Below are positions 26,801 to 36,559 of a stretch of 64,000 nucleotides of DNA, in pieces. The DNA is from Dastarcus helophoroides (taxonomy: Eukaryota; Arthropoda; Insecta; Coleoptera; Bothrideridae). Where the stretch lies: contig CM053330.1 in NCBI GenBank assembly GCA_028583605.1, forward strand, positions 17,757,539 to 17,821,538. The letters run 5' to 3'. The notes below the pieces were generated by a model that was not told the origin of the DNA, did not search any database, and saw nothing but the letters and a program-made list of their open reading frames with translations. Positions within the stretch are counted from its first letter, which is position 1. Each line of letters opens with the position of its first letter. Position numbers and translations under genes: made by a program.

Positions 26801-28346
26801 TTGTGAAAATGGGGAATTTTATGTTTTTTGGTGTGAGAATTAAAATTGTAAACTTATCTTGACATTGCTCCTAGAGGGCGCTACTTTCCGATTGGTACTG
26901 TCAAAATTTTCTCAATTATTGAGAAATGTCAATAAAATTTCAACTTTGAACACATTATATCTGTTAAACTAGGGACATTAGTATAAGGCATGTTTAGCTC
27001 AATCATAATATTTTGATATTTAGCATCTCCGGTTTAAAGTTGGCATATTATATTGTCCTTCGAATCGCCTAATTAGATAGGGGTTGATAAACTCAAAAAA
27101 CTAAGGTTTTTGATAATCCTATTTTCTCCAAATTCGGTGCTCCTTTTTAAACATACTGTATATAAAATTAATTATTTACTGTTAGTCCAGATTGCTCTGT
27201 CTTCATGATGTGAAACCACATTTAATCAATCTATTCTTGTAGTTCTGAGAGATGCAAGATTTTATGGAAAGTGTGAATAAGAAGAATATTTTAAGAAAAG
27301 AAAGTTGCAATTATCAATTATCTCAAAAAATGGTTAATAAGAAAAGAAAGTTGCAATTATCAATTATCTCAAAAAATGGTTAAAGGAAAAGACTGTTGTA
27401 ATAACAACTTTTTTAAAACTTGACGACAAATTCGAGAATTAAATATGACACGGGGTGTACCATTTAAATTACAAAATATGTCAGCTTCCGATATGACCGA
27501 AATTACCACAAAATAAAGATTATTTTTTTCGAAGCGGTTAGATAATTGATATTTCCAACCCTTCGTGGAATTCTTTAATATTCATAGCTATTAAACTTTA
27601 TTAACGAATAAAAAGCCACAGATATTAAAAATTCTACAATGTTTCGATAAATATTTGTTAACACAGGACCAGGTTTCGCATTACTGCATCATCAGTGGTC
27701 ATGTAATGTGTTCAAACACACCTCTAATTGAAGCTTTGGACGAGAATTCGGATTAGACATAATATTCGTAGGAGTCTGTGATCCATGGAGCTTGTTAGCA
27801 TAACAACCTCTAAACAAATCGCTGGTATGTCTGCCGATGATGCAGTAATGCGAAACCTGGTCTACTGTTTGCAAATATTTATCGAAACATTGTGGAATTT
27901 TTAATATCTGTTACTTTTGCTTCGTTAATAAAGTTTAATAGTTAAGAGGTTAGATGTAAAGATGTAAATATTCAAATATTCAAAATGTAAGTTTCAGTAA
28001 TTGCTGAGATAATTCTAATGCACGATGCGTCAAACCTCCTGTATATCAACTAATCATCTAAAAAATTATCATTACATCTTCTTTCTACTTCACCTAAGTT
28101 GAAAAAGATCAATGATTTGAATGTGATCTGTGAGATAAACTGTATTACATCAGTTTTTATAACTCGTTGGCCTTAGTTATTTTTTTATGTGTTTGATTTA
28201 TCATTTATTTACTAACCAGGGGTCTTAAAATGCATGATTGACATTTACAGGAAGCAAGTAATCCACCAAAAGGAGGACACCAACTTAAAGCAATAGAACC
28301 TCAAAGGAAACCAACGAATTGGTTATCTAGATGCACATTGTTGTGA
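14826..28346 (+). CDS. Rab8: Rab8 small GTPase (4 exons, 208 aa)
   Basis: Ras-superfamily GTPase that controls exocytic traffic from the trans-Golgi and recycling endosomes to the plasma membrane. Exons: 14826-14949, 15307-15367, 15423-15768, 28251-28346; all introns are GT-AG and phases agree (627 nt with stop). Visible motifs: P-loop GDSGVGKT (residues 15-22), switch I/RabF1 ISTIGIDFK, switch [11 protein letters not shown], the guanine-binding NKCE (normally NKCD) at 121-124, and ETSAKA. The C-terminus is CTLL, a single-cysteine geranylgeranylation signal of the Rab8 CaaL type. The start matches the family start ([18 protein letters not shown]). The 12.5-kb third intron separates the GTPase core from the last 31 codons. 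The Asp-to-Glu change at residue 124 is the one oddity. Identity is certain from near-continuous similarity to animal Rab8. Confidence 0.97.
16333..16720. mobile_element. Small inverted-repeat element in Rab8 intron 3
   Basis: The left end reads CATTTTGCAGTTGTACTGAC and the right end, inverted, CATTTTACAGTCGCACAGAC, each followed by CACAA. The centre shows no coding sequence. It looks like a MITE of about 0.4 kb; I could not define a target duplication. Confidence 0.6.
17900..19637. repeat. A-rich degenerate repeat block in Rab8 intron 3
   Basis: From about 17990 the sequence is an irregular series of A-runs and words such as GTCGAAATTTT, TTTTGAAAAA and AATTTTCAAA, with unit length varying around 15-30 bases. 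No gene. Confidence 0.7.
19638..21034. mobile_element. pogo/Tigger-like non-autonomous element
   Basis: The left end TACAGTCGAACTTTGATAAC and the right end, inverted, TACAGTGGAACTTCTATAAC form terminal inverted repeats continuing with CTCGAA words, typical of pogo-type elements. Subterminal TTCGAGTTAT words repeat near 19700 and 20920-21020. The interior is the same A-rich repeat as the surrounding DNA, with no transposase. Confidence 0.65.
21488..21642. mobile_element. Short hAT-type MITE
   Basis: The element begins CAGGGGTGGCCAACC and ends, inverted, CAGGGATGGCCAATC. It is flanked by TTTTATAT on the left and CTTTATAT on the right, matching at 7 of 8 positions, as expected for the 8-bp hAT duplication. 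About 155 bp, no coding capacity. Confidence 0.75.
21643..23190. other. Rab8 intron 3, mostly non-repetitive A/T-rich sequence
   Basis: Moderately A/T-rich sequence lacking the GTCGAAATTTT words until about 22690, where a short block of them appears. No exon with good similarity to Rab8 or any other gene was seen. Confidence 0.45.
23190..24945 (-). pseudogene. mariner (DD34D) transposon remnant, interrupted by another element
   Basis: On the minus strand the segment 24914-24690 encodes the central transposase block with [10 protein letters not shown], the first catalytic Asp region. 24630-24517 encodes the DNAPVH block and ends in [10 protein letters not shown], so the DD34D spacing of classical mariner is visible. 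The C-terminus ([11 protein letters not shown] region) follows at about 23310-23260 and the element ends with GGGCCGTCCCAAAAGTACC inverted near 23193-23215. The N-terminal third is missing and there are stops and frameshifts. An unrelated 1.1-kb insertion separates the SPD block from the C-terminus. Confidence 0.85.
23402..24514. mobile_element. Element inserted into the mariner remnant
   Basis: It begins ACTGGTCAACA and ends with the inverse TGTTGACCAGT-like sequence; subterminal GTCACA / TGTGAC words also mirror each other. It splits the mariner reading frame, so it arrived later. No transposase was recognised in the 1.1 kb and no clear target duplication was found. Confidence 0.6.
24946..26830. 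repeat. A-rich then T-rich degenerate repeat block
   Basis: A-rich words (GTCGAAATTTT type) dominate the + strand to about 26105; from about 26140 the complementary T-rich words (AAAATTTCGACTT type) dominate. The strand switch makes a rough large inverted structure. Short frames on both strands are low-complexity. Confidence 0.65.
27292..27383 (+). repeat. 46-bp tandem duplication
   Basis: The unit containing AAAGTTGCAATTATC and TCTCAAAAAATGGTTA occurs twice back to back, identical over nearly the whole unit. Located in Rab8 intron 3. Confidence 0.85.
27544..27947. mobile_element. Foldback insertion with hairpin-GAAAC motif (copy a)
   Basis: Inverted arms at about 27589-27700 and 27830-27941 flank a short unique centre. 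GGTTAGAT occurs just outside both ends (27536-27543 and 27948-27955), a possible 8-bp target duplication. In the left arm, minus strand 27695-27673, the sequence is CTGATGAT, stem GCA/TGC with loop GTAA, then GAAAC. The right arm carries the same motif on the + strand with one change (27834-27856). Non-coding. Confidence 0.6.
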
Positions 28347-29560
28347 CCTATTGAAAAGACGAAGGGACCTTTCCTGAGAATATTAACATCACATTTTAAC
28401 TAAGTCCTAAGAGACAGTCATCAATTAAATAAAAAAGGTGGTGAACGAAATCTAGGTTGTTCCAAAATTTTGTGATGTCAGAACAATCGCTGGTGGCATA
28501 TAATTTTGTGTTGATTCTGGAAAATTCTGTTGTGTATGTACGTTATTTGACAAAAATGTGTAATCTGAAGGAATCATCAAACAATAAATTTAATGTACCT
28601 AATTGTGGTAACATGTCGTTTTATTATAAATACAAAATCGTATGCCATTTTTATACATACTTCATGTGATTAAGGGTAATTTTTACCGTTTTATTTAAGT
28701 AATTTATAGGTATATATTTATATGTGTGCACATTATTCTAGTACTTCCAGTATTGACAATTGAAAATAATCCCCTTTGTTCTAATTGTATTGAAACTTTG
28801 GTGAATACTTATATTAAATAAAATCGCGCAAAATTCCTTCCTATGTTATTTAAATTTTAAAAGTCGACAATTTTACGAAAACATCTTAAAATCCCACTTT
28901 CAACGAATATGTGAAATTGAAGAAATTTTTTATTTTCTAAATAAATAACGTTACATTCCAAAAAATTGTAATACATATTGGACAACGAACTTCGATTGCA
29001 CTTGTATTTTTGGTACCCTTTTCCCTGATTTATATATATTTTTGTTATATTGCTCATAAAGTCTATATTATTTTCAGTTAGCTTTAAATGTTATAGAAAT
29101 CAACTTCTAGGAAAAATCTGATATTTCATAAAATGTTCGTCATCTGTTAATTTTATGTAGTTTACTAAACCTAGCTAATTTTATTTTTAAAATGACAGTA
29201 TTCATATCTGGTAAGTAATATTTCAATTGTTAATAATTCATTGATATCTAAAAACTGTTTATCTTCTTTTTTTTTCAAAAGTTATTTGTTATAATCTTAT
29301 GTGATTATTTTTAAGCTAAAGCTAGTTAAAAAAATGAATGGATTTTAAATTCTTTATATATTGAATTTTATGTATGTAGTCCATTTTAGTTATTTCCTAA
29401 TGTCAATTAGTTTTCTGAGGGCAGTGACAATTCAAATGAAAAGGAGCTTAAACTTTTTTCTAAACCTTTACAAACCAATTTTGTATGTTTATACCGTACA
29501 TTATTTATGCCCCCTTTGAAATCCATTTTGTAAATATAAATAAAGCATTAATGAGTAACA
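28347..29560 (+). other. Probable Rab8 3' UTR
   Basis: A/T-rich but not transposon-like sequence follows the Rab8 stop codon. The only good poly(A) signal in context is AATAAA at 29539-29544, about 1.2 kb after the stop. No other gene is visible on either strand. Confidence 0.5.
29539..29544 (+). promoter_or_regulatory. Candidate poly(A) signal of Rab8
   Basis: AATAAA followed within 25 bases by a T/G-rich stretch, a typical cleavage and polyadenylation context. Confidence 0.5.
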
Positions 29561-29885
29561 TTTGTTTTATTTTGTTCAATTATCTATCATTTAAGACAAT
29601 TGTATCATTCATTAATGTGCTGATAAAATAGAGCATTTGTAGGGCTAACTTTGTCCGCAGAGGTGCCGCCAGGGTCGTGTAGTACTTGACGTTTCTTTCA
29701 AAAATTGTGTCAAAATTGAAAATAAATTCTTTTTTGGTGCACGACAAACTTTGATAGCAAAAATCTTGAAAATTCTTTTTTGTATCAACATTCAGAAGAT
29801 ACACTTTTTTTACACAAAAATGATAAAAGTACCTAATCAAAAAGAAATATGTATACCTAGAGACGCAAGAAAGTTGTGATGCTTT

Positions 29886-30391
29886 ACGTTATGTCCAACG
29901 TAAATGCTTCTAATGCGATGCATACGGTGCAACGCACGCATTGTTTTAATTTTAAAACTTTTTTTGATTTATTTTGCCCGCAACCGTATGCGTTATTTAC
30001 AGTAGTAGGAAACAATATGCATCTTATTGGCAATATAATCAAAGATATTTTACTGTTATTCTAATTATTTTAAATTCTAATAATTGAGGGAAAGTTTCTG
30101 ACTGCAATTTAAGATACATAGAAATAATGACTTGCCATGAATTTATATTTGTCTATAGATTTTAGGAGTTGGTTTTACATTCACGTGTTTTTCTCAATTT
30201 TCGCAACAGTTTTAATTTTAATAAATAGTTTTACGCAATTTAAATAGAACCTACTAACTTGGAATCTACCGAAACAAACAAATATCGGAGTGTAATTTGC
30301 CACCTATTTTTAAACGCACGTAATCGCACTTCATGGCGGTGCGTGCGTTTTATCGCATCGCACGTACCCGCGTTTACGTTGGACATAACGT
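29886..30391. mobile_element. MITE inserted in the 29741-30918 element
   Basis: The ends are ACGTTATGTCCAACGTAAA and its near-perfect inverse, with further inverted GCGATGC and ACGCACGCA words inside. It is richer in CG than the surroundings (several GCATCGCAC and CGCACG words near both tips). About 0.5 kb, no transposase. Confidence 0.75.
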
Positions 30392-30601
30392 TAGAATCAT
30401 ACAGGTAGCACCTCCTACTAACTACTGACAATCTGTTGGAAAATTTTCTAAGAACCCAGCTCTGTTCCAAATTTTGTGTCTATATTGAAATATCTTCTGT
30501 AGTTATGAAAAAAATATTTAAATATTTGCTTTACCTTTGACATCCTGTATTTTAGTATCAGGTTTGGTATAAAGTAAATTTAACTAAATCACATTTTTTT
30601 T

Positions 30602-30840
30602 AGTGGAACGGACTGGTCCTTTGTTATCTTCAAAAATTGAAATACAAAACTTGTCTCCTGAAACCAAGAAAGACTAAAAAACACAACAAAGGTTGCTCTA
30701 ACGCATTTCGACAGCCAGCCATGCTATCATTTAGTATATCTCTGAAGATGATAGCTTGGCTGTCGAAACGCGTTAGAGCAACCTTTGTGTTTTTTTAATC
30801 TTTCTTGGTTTCAGGGGACAAGTTTTGTATTTCAATTTTT
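30602..30840. mobile_element. Foldback insertion with hairpin-GAAAC motif (copy b)
   Basis: A nearly perfect hairpin: arms 30632-30728 and 30740-30840 around a loop of about 15 bases. On the + strand 30742-30769 reads CTGAAGAT, six-base-pair stem GATAGC/GCTGTC with loop TTG, then GAAAC. Imperfect AAATCA-containing sequences at both outer edges may be the target duplication. It splits the element at 29741-30918. Confidence 0.7.
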
Positions 30841-30918
30841 AAATCAATTACTTTTTTACGAGAAATCCATTCTGGCTCTGCATACCGTATACCATTACTT
30901 ATGGTTCATTCTGTATAT

Positions 30919-31434
30919 TTAGATTTTTTCCAAAAATTTAAATTTACTGGAAAAGTCTAACATTTGAACAAATTTAAACAATGTTGTTTCCAGTTTTCTC
31001 GTAATTTCGTGTTCAGTCTTGAATTTATTGAGTTTTCGAAGAAGCTCCAAAGTCGAAAAATAGAACGAAATTTCGAAAAAAATATGGAACATTCAAATTT
31101 AAAATTAATGAAAAAATTGTGAAGATTTTTTTTCATAATGTCATCCCTTTTTTTAAATTGTGAACGTTTTTTCTCCAACTTTGGGGTTTAAGCTTGAGTA
31201 ACTAGACATCTCTATTTATTAATTTAAAATTTCGAGAAAAAAATCAAATTTCTGGGCAGACCTAAATTTCAAATCAAGTAAAAAGTAAAGGATATTTAAA
31301 TAACTCGTAAATATTTTGGCTTTTATTTAGAAATTTTCACTTTTTTTAAATTTCACCTGAAATTTTTAGCTACGAAAATAAACTTGTAAATTCTTTCTTA
31401 TTATACCATTCCAGTTTTTATTGAAATTTTGTAT
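30919..31434. other. A/T-rich degenerate sequence, no gene seen
   Basis: Mixed A-rich and T-rich repeat words (ATTTCGAGAAAAAAA, AAATTTTTAGC). Frames are low complexity. Confidence 0.55.
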
Positions 31435-31446
31435 AACACTTAAATT

Positions 31447-31995
31447 TGATAACGAAGGCTTTCACGGCCAGAGTTAGTACAGGCTATACTTCTTCCGGGA
31501 TTGGACCGCGTCAAAGAACTAAAAGTGTTCGACGTTTCGCCCACCATCGTAGGGGGCTTCTTCAGGAACAAAGAAAAGAAACGATAAATAAAAAGAGAAA
31601 TATAAGGGAATATGCAAAAATGAAATAATGAAAAGGCCAATTTCAAAACATCAGAGCACGGTAACTCACTATGAACACCATACCAGAGGCGAAACTTCTG
31701 AATTGAAAATTGGTACAAAGTGAATTACCGTGCTCTTCTGTCTAAACTTTCTTATCCTTTGTACCAATTCAGGAGAATTTTGCCTCTGGTATGGTGGACA
31801 TATTGAGTTACCGTGCTCTGATGTTTTGAAATTGGCCTTTTCATTCTTTCATTTTTGCATATTTCTTTATATTTCTCTTTTTATTTATTGTTTCTTTTCT
31901 TTGTTCCTGAAGAAGACCCCTACGATGGTGGGCGAAACGTCGAATACTTTTAGTAGTTCTTTGACACGGTCCAATTTCGGAAGAAGTATATCCTA
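31447..31995. mobile_element. Foldback insertion with 12-bp target duplication and hairpin-GAAAC motif (copy c)
   Basis: AACACTTAAATT flanks the element at both sides (31435-31446 and 31996-32007), a clean 12-bp direct repeat. The two halves are long inverted arms sharing GAGCACGGTAA, CATCAGAGCACGG, AAAAGGCCAATTTCAAAACA and CGACGTTTCGCC-type blocks. The motif reads CTGAAGAA, stem GCCC/GGGC, then GAAAC on the minus strand at 31565-31534, and again on the + strand at 31907-31938 with a disturbed stem. The short frames on both strands are mirror artefacts of the palindrome. Confidence 0.8.
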
Positions 31996-32007
31996 AACAC
32001 TTAAATT

Positions 32008-32404
32008 CGTCTTTATAATTTTTGAAAGAAATTTTGATTGAAGAAACTAAAGGAAATCCATTAATAAATACTCACACACTTTTGTGTAATACTTAAATTT
32101 AAAGTCAATATTTTGAAATTAAGAAAATTATAGGAAGTTTGAAATTTTTGTTTTCATAAATTTCGAGAAATTGCGAATGTTTTCTCAAAAATCCGAGTAA
32201 TAATGTCGACATCTTTATTTCTTTTAACTAAAATTTCGAGAAAAAAAGTCAAAATCTTGGGAGTCTTTTAGAAAAGTTAAAGTTATTACATAAATAAAAT
32301 TGGTCAAGTTTTACTTTCAGCTTGAAATTAATATTTTCCAGAAATTGAAGTTTAGAATAAATAGCTCGATTTATCTATTAAAATTCTGAATTTAAACTTG
32401 CATT
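32008..32404. other. A/T-rich degenerate sequence, no gene seen
   Basis: Similar low-complexity words (AAATTTCGAGAAA) before the retrotransposon begins. Nothing coding. Confidence 0.5.
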
Positions 32405-35400
32405 AACAGGTGGTAGACTGGAACTTTCAGTCGTCCGAGGTAGTACCACCCCACGTATCACTAGGAGGCGGTGAAATGATGCTTACATCATGTTTCCGTC
32501 TCTGACATGTGAGTCGGTATCTGCTATTCTTCTTTCCTCATCCTGTCCTTTTCCTTATTTCATTTTTTCATCTACTCTGATTTTTTCTTCTAATTATTAA
32601 AAACAAAGATTATGGATCCTCTTCGTGCAAAAAATTCCGGTCGTAAACTACCTCCCGTTCGCATGTCCTGGTGGAGGGTGTACGAGGGAATCCAAAATCG
32701 ACGGAAAATTTTAATGTACCACGGGCCAAGTTTCTTTCAAACAATTCATTCAAATTTCAATTCTATAACATTCGGGGTCTAAACTCAAATCTAAACTCGG
32801 TTCATCAACACCTTCAAAATGAAAGACCCCATGTGCTGTCTCTGACAGAAACCCAGTCTCCCCATCCATCAATACAGTCCATTTGCTTTGCCCTAACTAC
32901 GACTTGCACACAAAATTTCGACGCAAGAGGGGAATTTGTGCTTTTACGCGAAGCTACCTGTCCTGTTAACGAGAAGAAGCACTGCTATCTGCTGATCATG
33001 ATGTGATTTGTTCACTTTATTTGTATCCAAACGATTTCTCATACAGGCAGCTTTTCTTTTATCTCTCCGTAAGCTTTGATCACCTACAGACGAATTATCC
33101 AAAAGCTGAGGTTGTCTTTCTCGGTGACTTCAATGTACACAACATCCCCTAGTTAAGGTTTTCCTCCCGAACTGACGACGCGGGGAGGGTGGCAGAGGCT
33201 TTCGCCATCACTTGTGGACTATCGCAATTAGTTGAGGAACCCACAAGAATTCCTGATGTAGATACCCATCAACCTACTCTACTCGACCTTTTCCTTATAA
33301 ATTCACCAAATTTGTATAAAATATCTGTGACATCGCCGCTTGGAAATTCGGATCACAAGCTTGTAGTAGCCTCTCGCTCGCTTCATATACCACATCCTTC
33401 CCAGACGTAGTCCCGTAGGGTTTGGCACTTTAACTCCTCAAACTGGGAAGAATTAAGAGACTTCTTTGCATCTTTCCCATGGCAGGAAGTCTGCTTTAAC
33501 TCAGACAACCCTTCCTTAGTCGCCGAATCCATCACGGAAACTGTCCTGATTGGTATGGAATGCTCAATTTCACACTCCCAAAAGAAGTCTGCCTCCAGTA
33601 AATCTTGGTTCAGTAAAAAATGTGCTCGGGCTGTCTCCTGCAAAACTCGCGCATATCGTCGTTGGCGAAATAATCCCTCAATTGAGACTCGGACCATATT
33701 TGTAGATGCACGAAATTCTTGTAAGCAGGTAATTGACGAGGCAAAAGGTGATTTCGATCGTAAAATGCGCCAGAGACTTACCAACTGTCCGAATGGTTCC
33801 AGGTCCTTTTGGGGATTTGCAAAGTCGATTGGAAAGAATTTGACACCCTCAAATTTTCCACCTTTACTCGATGAAAATAACAATATTGCTACTACCTCCA
33901 AGGCTGACATGTTAGCCTTAATGTTTGCTGAAAATTCCAATCTTGATTCTCAAAACGCAGAACCTCCTATTCTTCCTAAGGTTGGCACTTCGATGCCTGA
34001 AGTTGTTTTCAGACAACGCACAATTAGGAAGATTCTCCTTGAGCTCGACACCTCGAAAGCTTGTGGCCTTGATGATATTCCCGCTATTGTTCTTAAGAAG
34101 TACGCTCCAGAGTTGACTCCTGTCCTAAGCAAATTGTTCACACTCTCTTACAACAAAGGTGTATTCCCTAACATCTGGAGCTGCTAGAGTGCAACCTGTC
34201 TCTAAAAAGGGAAAAAGGAATCTGGCTAACAACTATCGCCCTATATCTTTGTTACCCGTTATATCTAAAGTGATGGATCGAGATTTTTAAATATCTGGAG
34301 GAAAATAGATCATCTCCGACAGGCAATACGGTTTTAGACAACAACGTTCCACTGGCGATCTACTGGCATATGTTAATCATATCTATAATTCAACTATGGA
34401 AAAACATGGTGAGGCTAGGATTGTGGCATTGGATATCTCAAAGGCTTTCGACAGAGTCTGGCACCGATCTCTTCTCGCCAAATTAACATCTTATGGTCTT
34501 CCTCCTGGACTCTGTTATTTGATATCCAATTTTCTCGCTGACAGATCTCTTCAGGTAGTCGTCGATGGCATCTCATCCGAGACATTTGCGATTAACGCAG
34601 AGGTGCCTCAGGGGTCTCTTCTGTCTCCTACTCTATTTCTGTTACACATAAACGATGCTCTTAGCTTTAGCTTCCAATCCTATATACAGCTACGCAGATG
34701 ATAGTAACCTTGTGTCATTTTTTTTCTCCGACAAACCATTATCTATCGCTGCTTCAGATCGACTAAGGGAACAGCAGATACAGACGATTAATCGGGATCT
34801 CGAGATTATTCTGGAATGGGGTAAGAACAATTTGGTCGACTTGAACGCTTCAAAAACTCAGGCCGCGGTTTTCTCTAAGAAAACATCAAGGAATAATGCA
34901 ACAAACATACTAATGGACGGTAAAATCCTTCCGATGGAATCTTATCTATCTATCCTAGGAGTGAATGTGAGCACTAACTTCTCTTGGGATAATCATGTGC
35001 GCGCCATTGCCAAATCCGCCTCTCAGAAGCTAGGCTTTCTTTTTAGAGCTAAAAAGTACTTCACATCTCATCAGCTATTAACACTATACAAAGCTCAAGT
35101 TAGGCCAACACTAGAATACTGTTCTCATGTTTGGAGTTCAGCCCCAAAACACACTTTAGCTCTCTTGGATTCAATTCAAAGAAGAGCGATTCGCCTAATT
35201 GATGACGAGAGTCTGACCGATTCTCTCTAAACACTAGAGCACAGGCGTATGGTTGCTGACTTGTCTCTTTTCTACAAGTACTGTCATGGAAGGTGCTCGC
35301 AGGAACTAATAGGATTGATCCCTCAAGGACAAGATTCTTGAGGCGTCCTAGACAGTCGGAGACAGCAAATTCCTGTGCGGTCCAGCTTGACACAGTGAGG

Positions 35401-35612
35401 ACTTCTGTCTACGGGGACTCTTTTTTCTATAGAACTTCCAAGTTATGGAACTTGTTACCGAAAGGAATTTTCCCCAAAAATTAAACCTATCCTTGTTTAA
35501 GAAGGCGATTCATCGCCATCTATCCTTGTTTCCGCATCCTACTCGCAGTGCTTTAAAAGCATAATGGGGTTACCCTTTGCAAGTGGATTAAACTTTAAAA
35601 AAAAAATTATGT
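32405..35612 (+). mobile_element. jockey/CR1-like non-LTR retrotransposon, nearly full length, broken
   Basis: The element starts near 32405 with a G/C-richer leader and ends at about 35600 with an A-run after AGTGGATTAAACTTT. The order is apurinic-type endonuclease, linker, reverse transcriptase, C-terminal domain and poly(A). A 5'-truncated sibling lies at 3078-3224. Local base composition is clearly richer in G+C than the flanking DNA. The clade (jockey or CR1) is inferred from domain order and the C-terminal sequence style. Confidence 0.9.
32671..35490 (+). pseudogene. Endonuclease/reverse transcriptase ORF of the non-LTR element
   Basis: The endonuclease part shows the YNIRGLNSNL start and an LTETQ motif (32761-32860), a frameshift near 32920, GDFNVHN near 33130, and GNSDHKLV near 33345, the SDH motif of the APE fold. 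A TAG interrupts at 33408-33410. The same frame resumes to about 34187, covering the pre-RT region and KACGLDDIPA. The RT continues in shifted frames: NNYRPISLLPV (34230-34262), AFDRVWHRSL (34445-34475), VPQGSLLSPTLF (34602-34640), and the catalytic YADD near 34690. The C-terminal domain runs to about 35230, then stops and frameshifts follow to about 35490. At least five breaks, so it is inactive. RT would copy element RNA at an EN-nicked target. Confidence 0.9.
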
Positions 35613-36448
35613 ATTTTTAGTTTTTCCCAAAATTTGCGTTTTCTTCAAAATTGGGAAACCAAACTTGAAATTTTTAAACTATGTATCAATTTTAGGATTG
35701 AAGTTAAAATTTTGCATAAATAGTAAAAATTTTCAAAAATACCTTATTTTGAAAATCAATTGAAAATGTTTACGTTTTACTAAAATTACAATAGACGTTG
35801 ACTCAAAATATAGATTTTACTCTTAAAATTTCTAAATTTCAAACTTAGAATGCGGGTATTTCATTCAGAATACAGAATGAGGGTAAATATTTCCAGGGCA
35901 TATCTGACAATTTACCAGTAAACTGAGGCCAAGGAAGACTGAAACCGGTCTACAAATATTTTCAACTGCAGCATGTTAGACTGTTTCATAACAGAACATT
36001 TAATTGACATTATTAAATGCATATCACTTATAGTTAATGGATGTTGCTATGTAGTTGTGGAATTAGTTATCTCGATACTATCGACCTTTGTGATTTTAGT
36101 TACATTGTATATAATCTGGTTGTAATTCTCAATTATCAGTTCCATTAGCATACAATAAAAATGTTTCTCTAGTCGAAACTTAGTTACAGGTCACTTAATA
36201 AAATTCACGTCTCCTGAGTACTTATGTATCTCACAATGGTTATAATTTTGTAGTATTTACAGTAACCATGTCATATAGATGACGCCAAGGAAGGCCAAAA
36301 CTGGTCTATGTTGTTGGTTGGAAATATTTTTAACTGTAGCATGTTCAACATTTAATTGGAGAACATCATACCATTAAACCAGTTTACCGATTCAGCATTA
36401 CATTGATGGCAGTCACTAGTCTAATATTGAATTATATTCATTATATGT
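35613..36448. other. Spacer with a pair of 60-bp direct repeats
   Basis: A segment GCCAAGGAAG...GAAACCGGTC followed by AAATATTTTCAACTG and CAGCATGTT occurs at about 35928-35975 and again, diverged, at 36284-36345, 356 bp apart. The form (purine-rich 8-mer, short complement, GAAAC) recalls the motif of the foldback insertions. No gene. Confidence 0.45.
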
Positions 36449-36454
36449 TTTATT
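36449..36454 (-). promoter_or_regulatory. Candidate poly(A) signal of the zinc-finger/lyase-like gene
   Basis: AATAAA on the minus strand about 105 bases after the stop codon at 36560. Confidence 0.55.
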
Positions 36455-36559
36455 CTACAGAAATTACAAAAGACTGTACAATAGCCGTGTAATTAAAAAT
36501 ATTACAAAGCACGATATTGAGTCTTACAATGCATAAATAAAAAGTCATTGATAGTAAGC

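Larger units (their letters stand above)
29741..30918. mobile_element. Interrupted relative of the 12868-14140 element
   Basis: Segments 29741-29885, 30392-30600 and 30841-30918 match, in order, the right half of the element at 12868-14140: the CAAACTTTGA block, the ACTGACAATCTGTT and CATCCTGTAT blocks, and the end CCATTACTT-TTCATTCTGTA. Two younger insertions split it. No left arm was recognised. Confidence 0.65.

Noticed and set aside
27673..27695. Calling this a true hammerhead ribozyme
   Set aside because: The core has an extra base before stem II and no proper outer stems with the cleavage-site trinucleotide could be drawn by eye; kept as a motif observation only.
31440..31996. Three short frames on both strands
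   Set aside because: They are mirror images created by the inverted arms of the foldback insertion.
33383..33940. 185-codon frame antisense to the retrotransposon
   Set aside because: Shadow of the RT-bearing strand; no recognisable protein.
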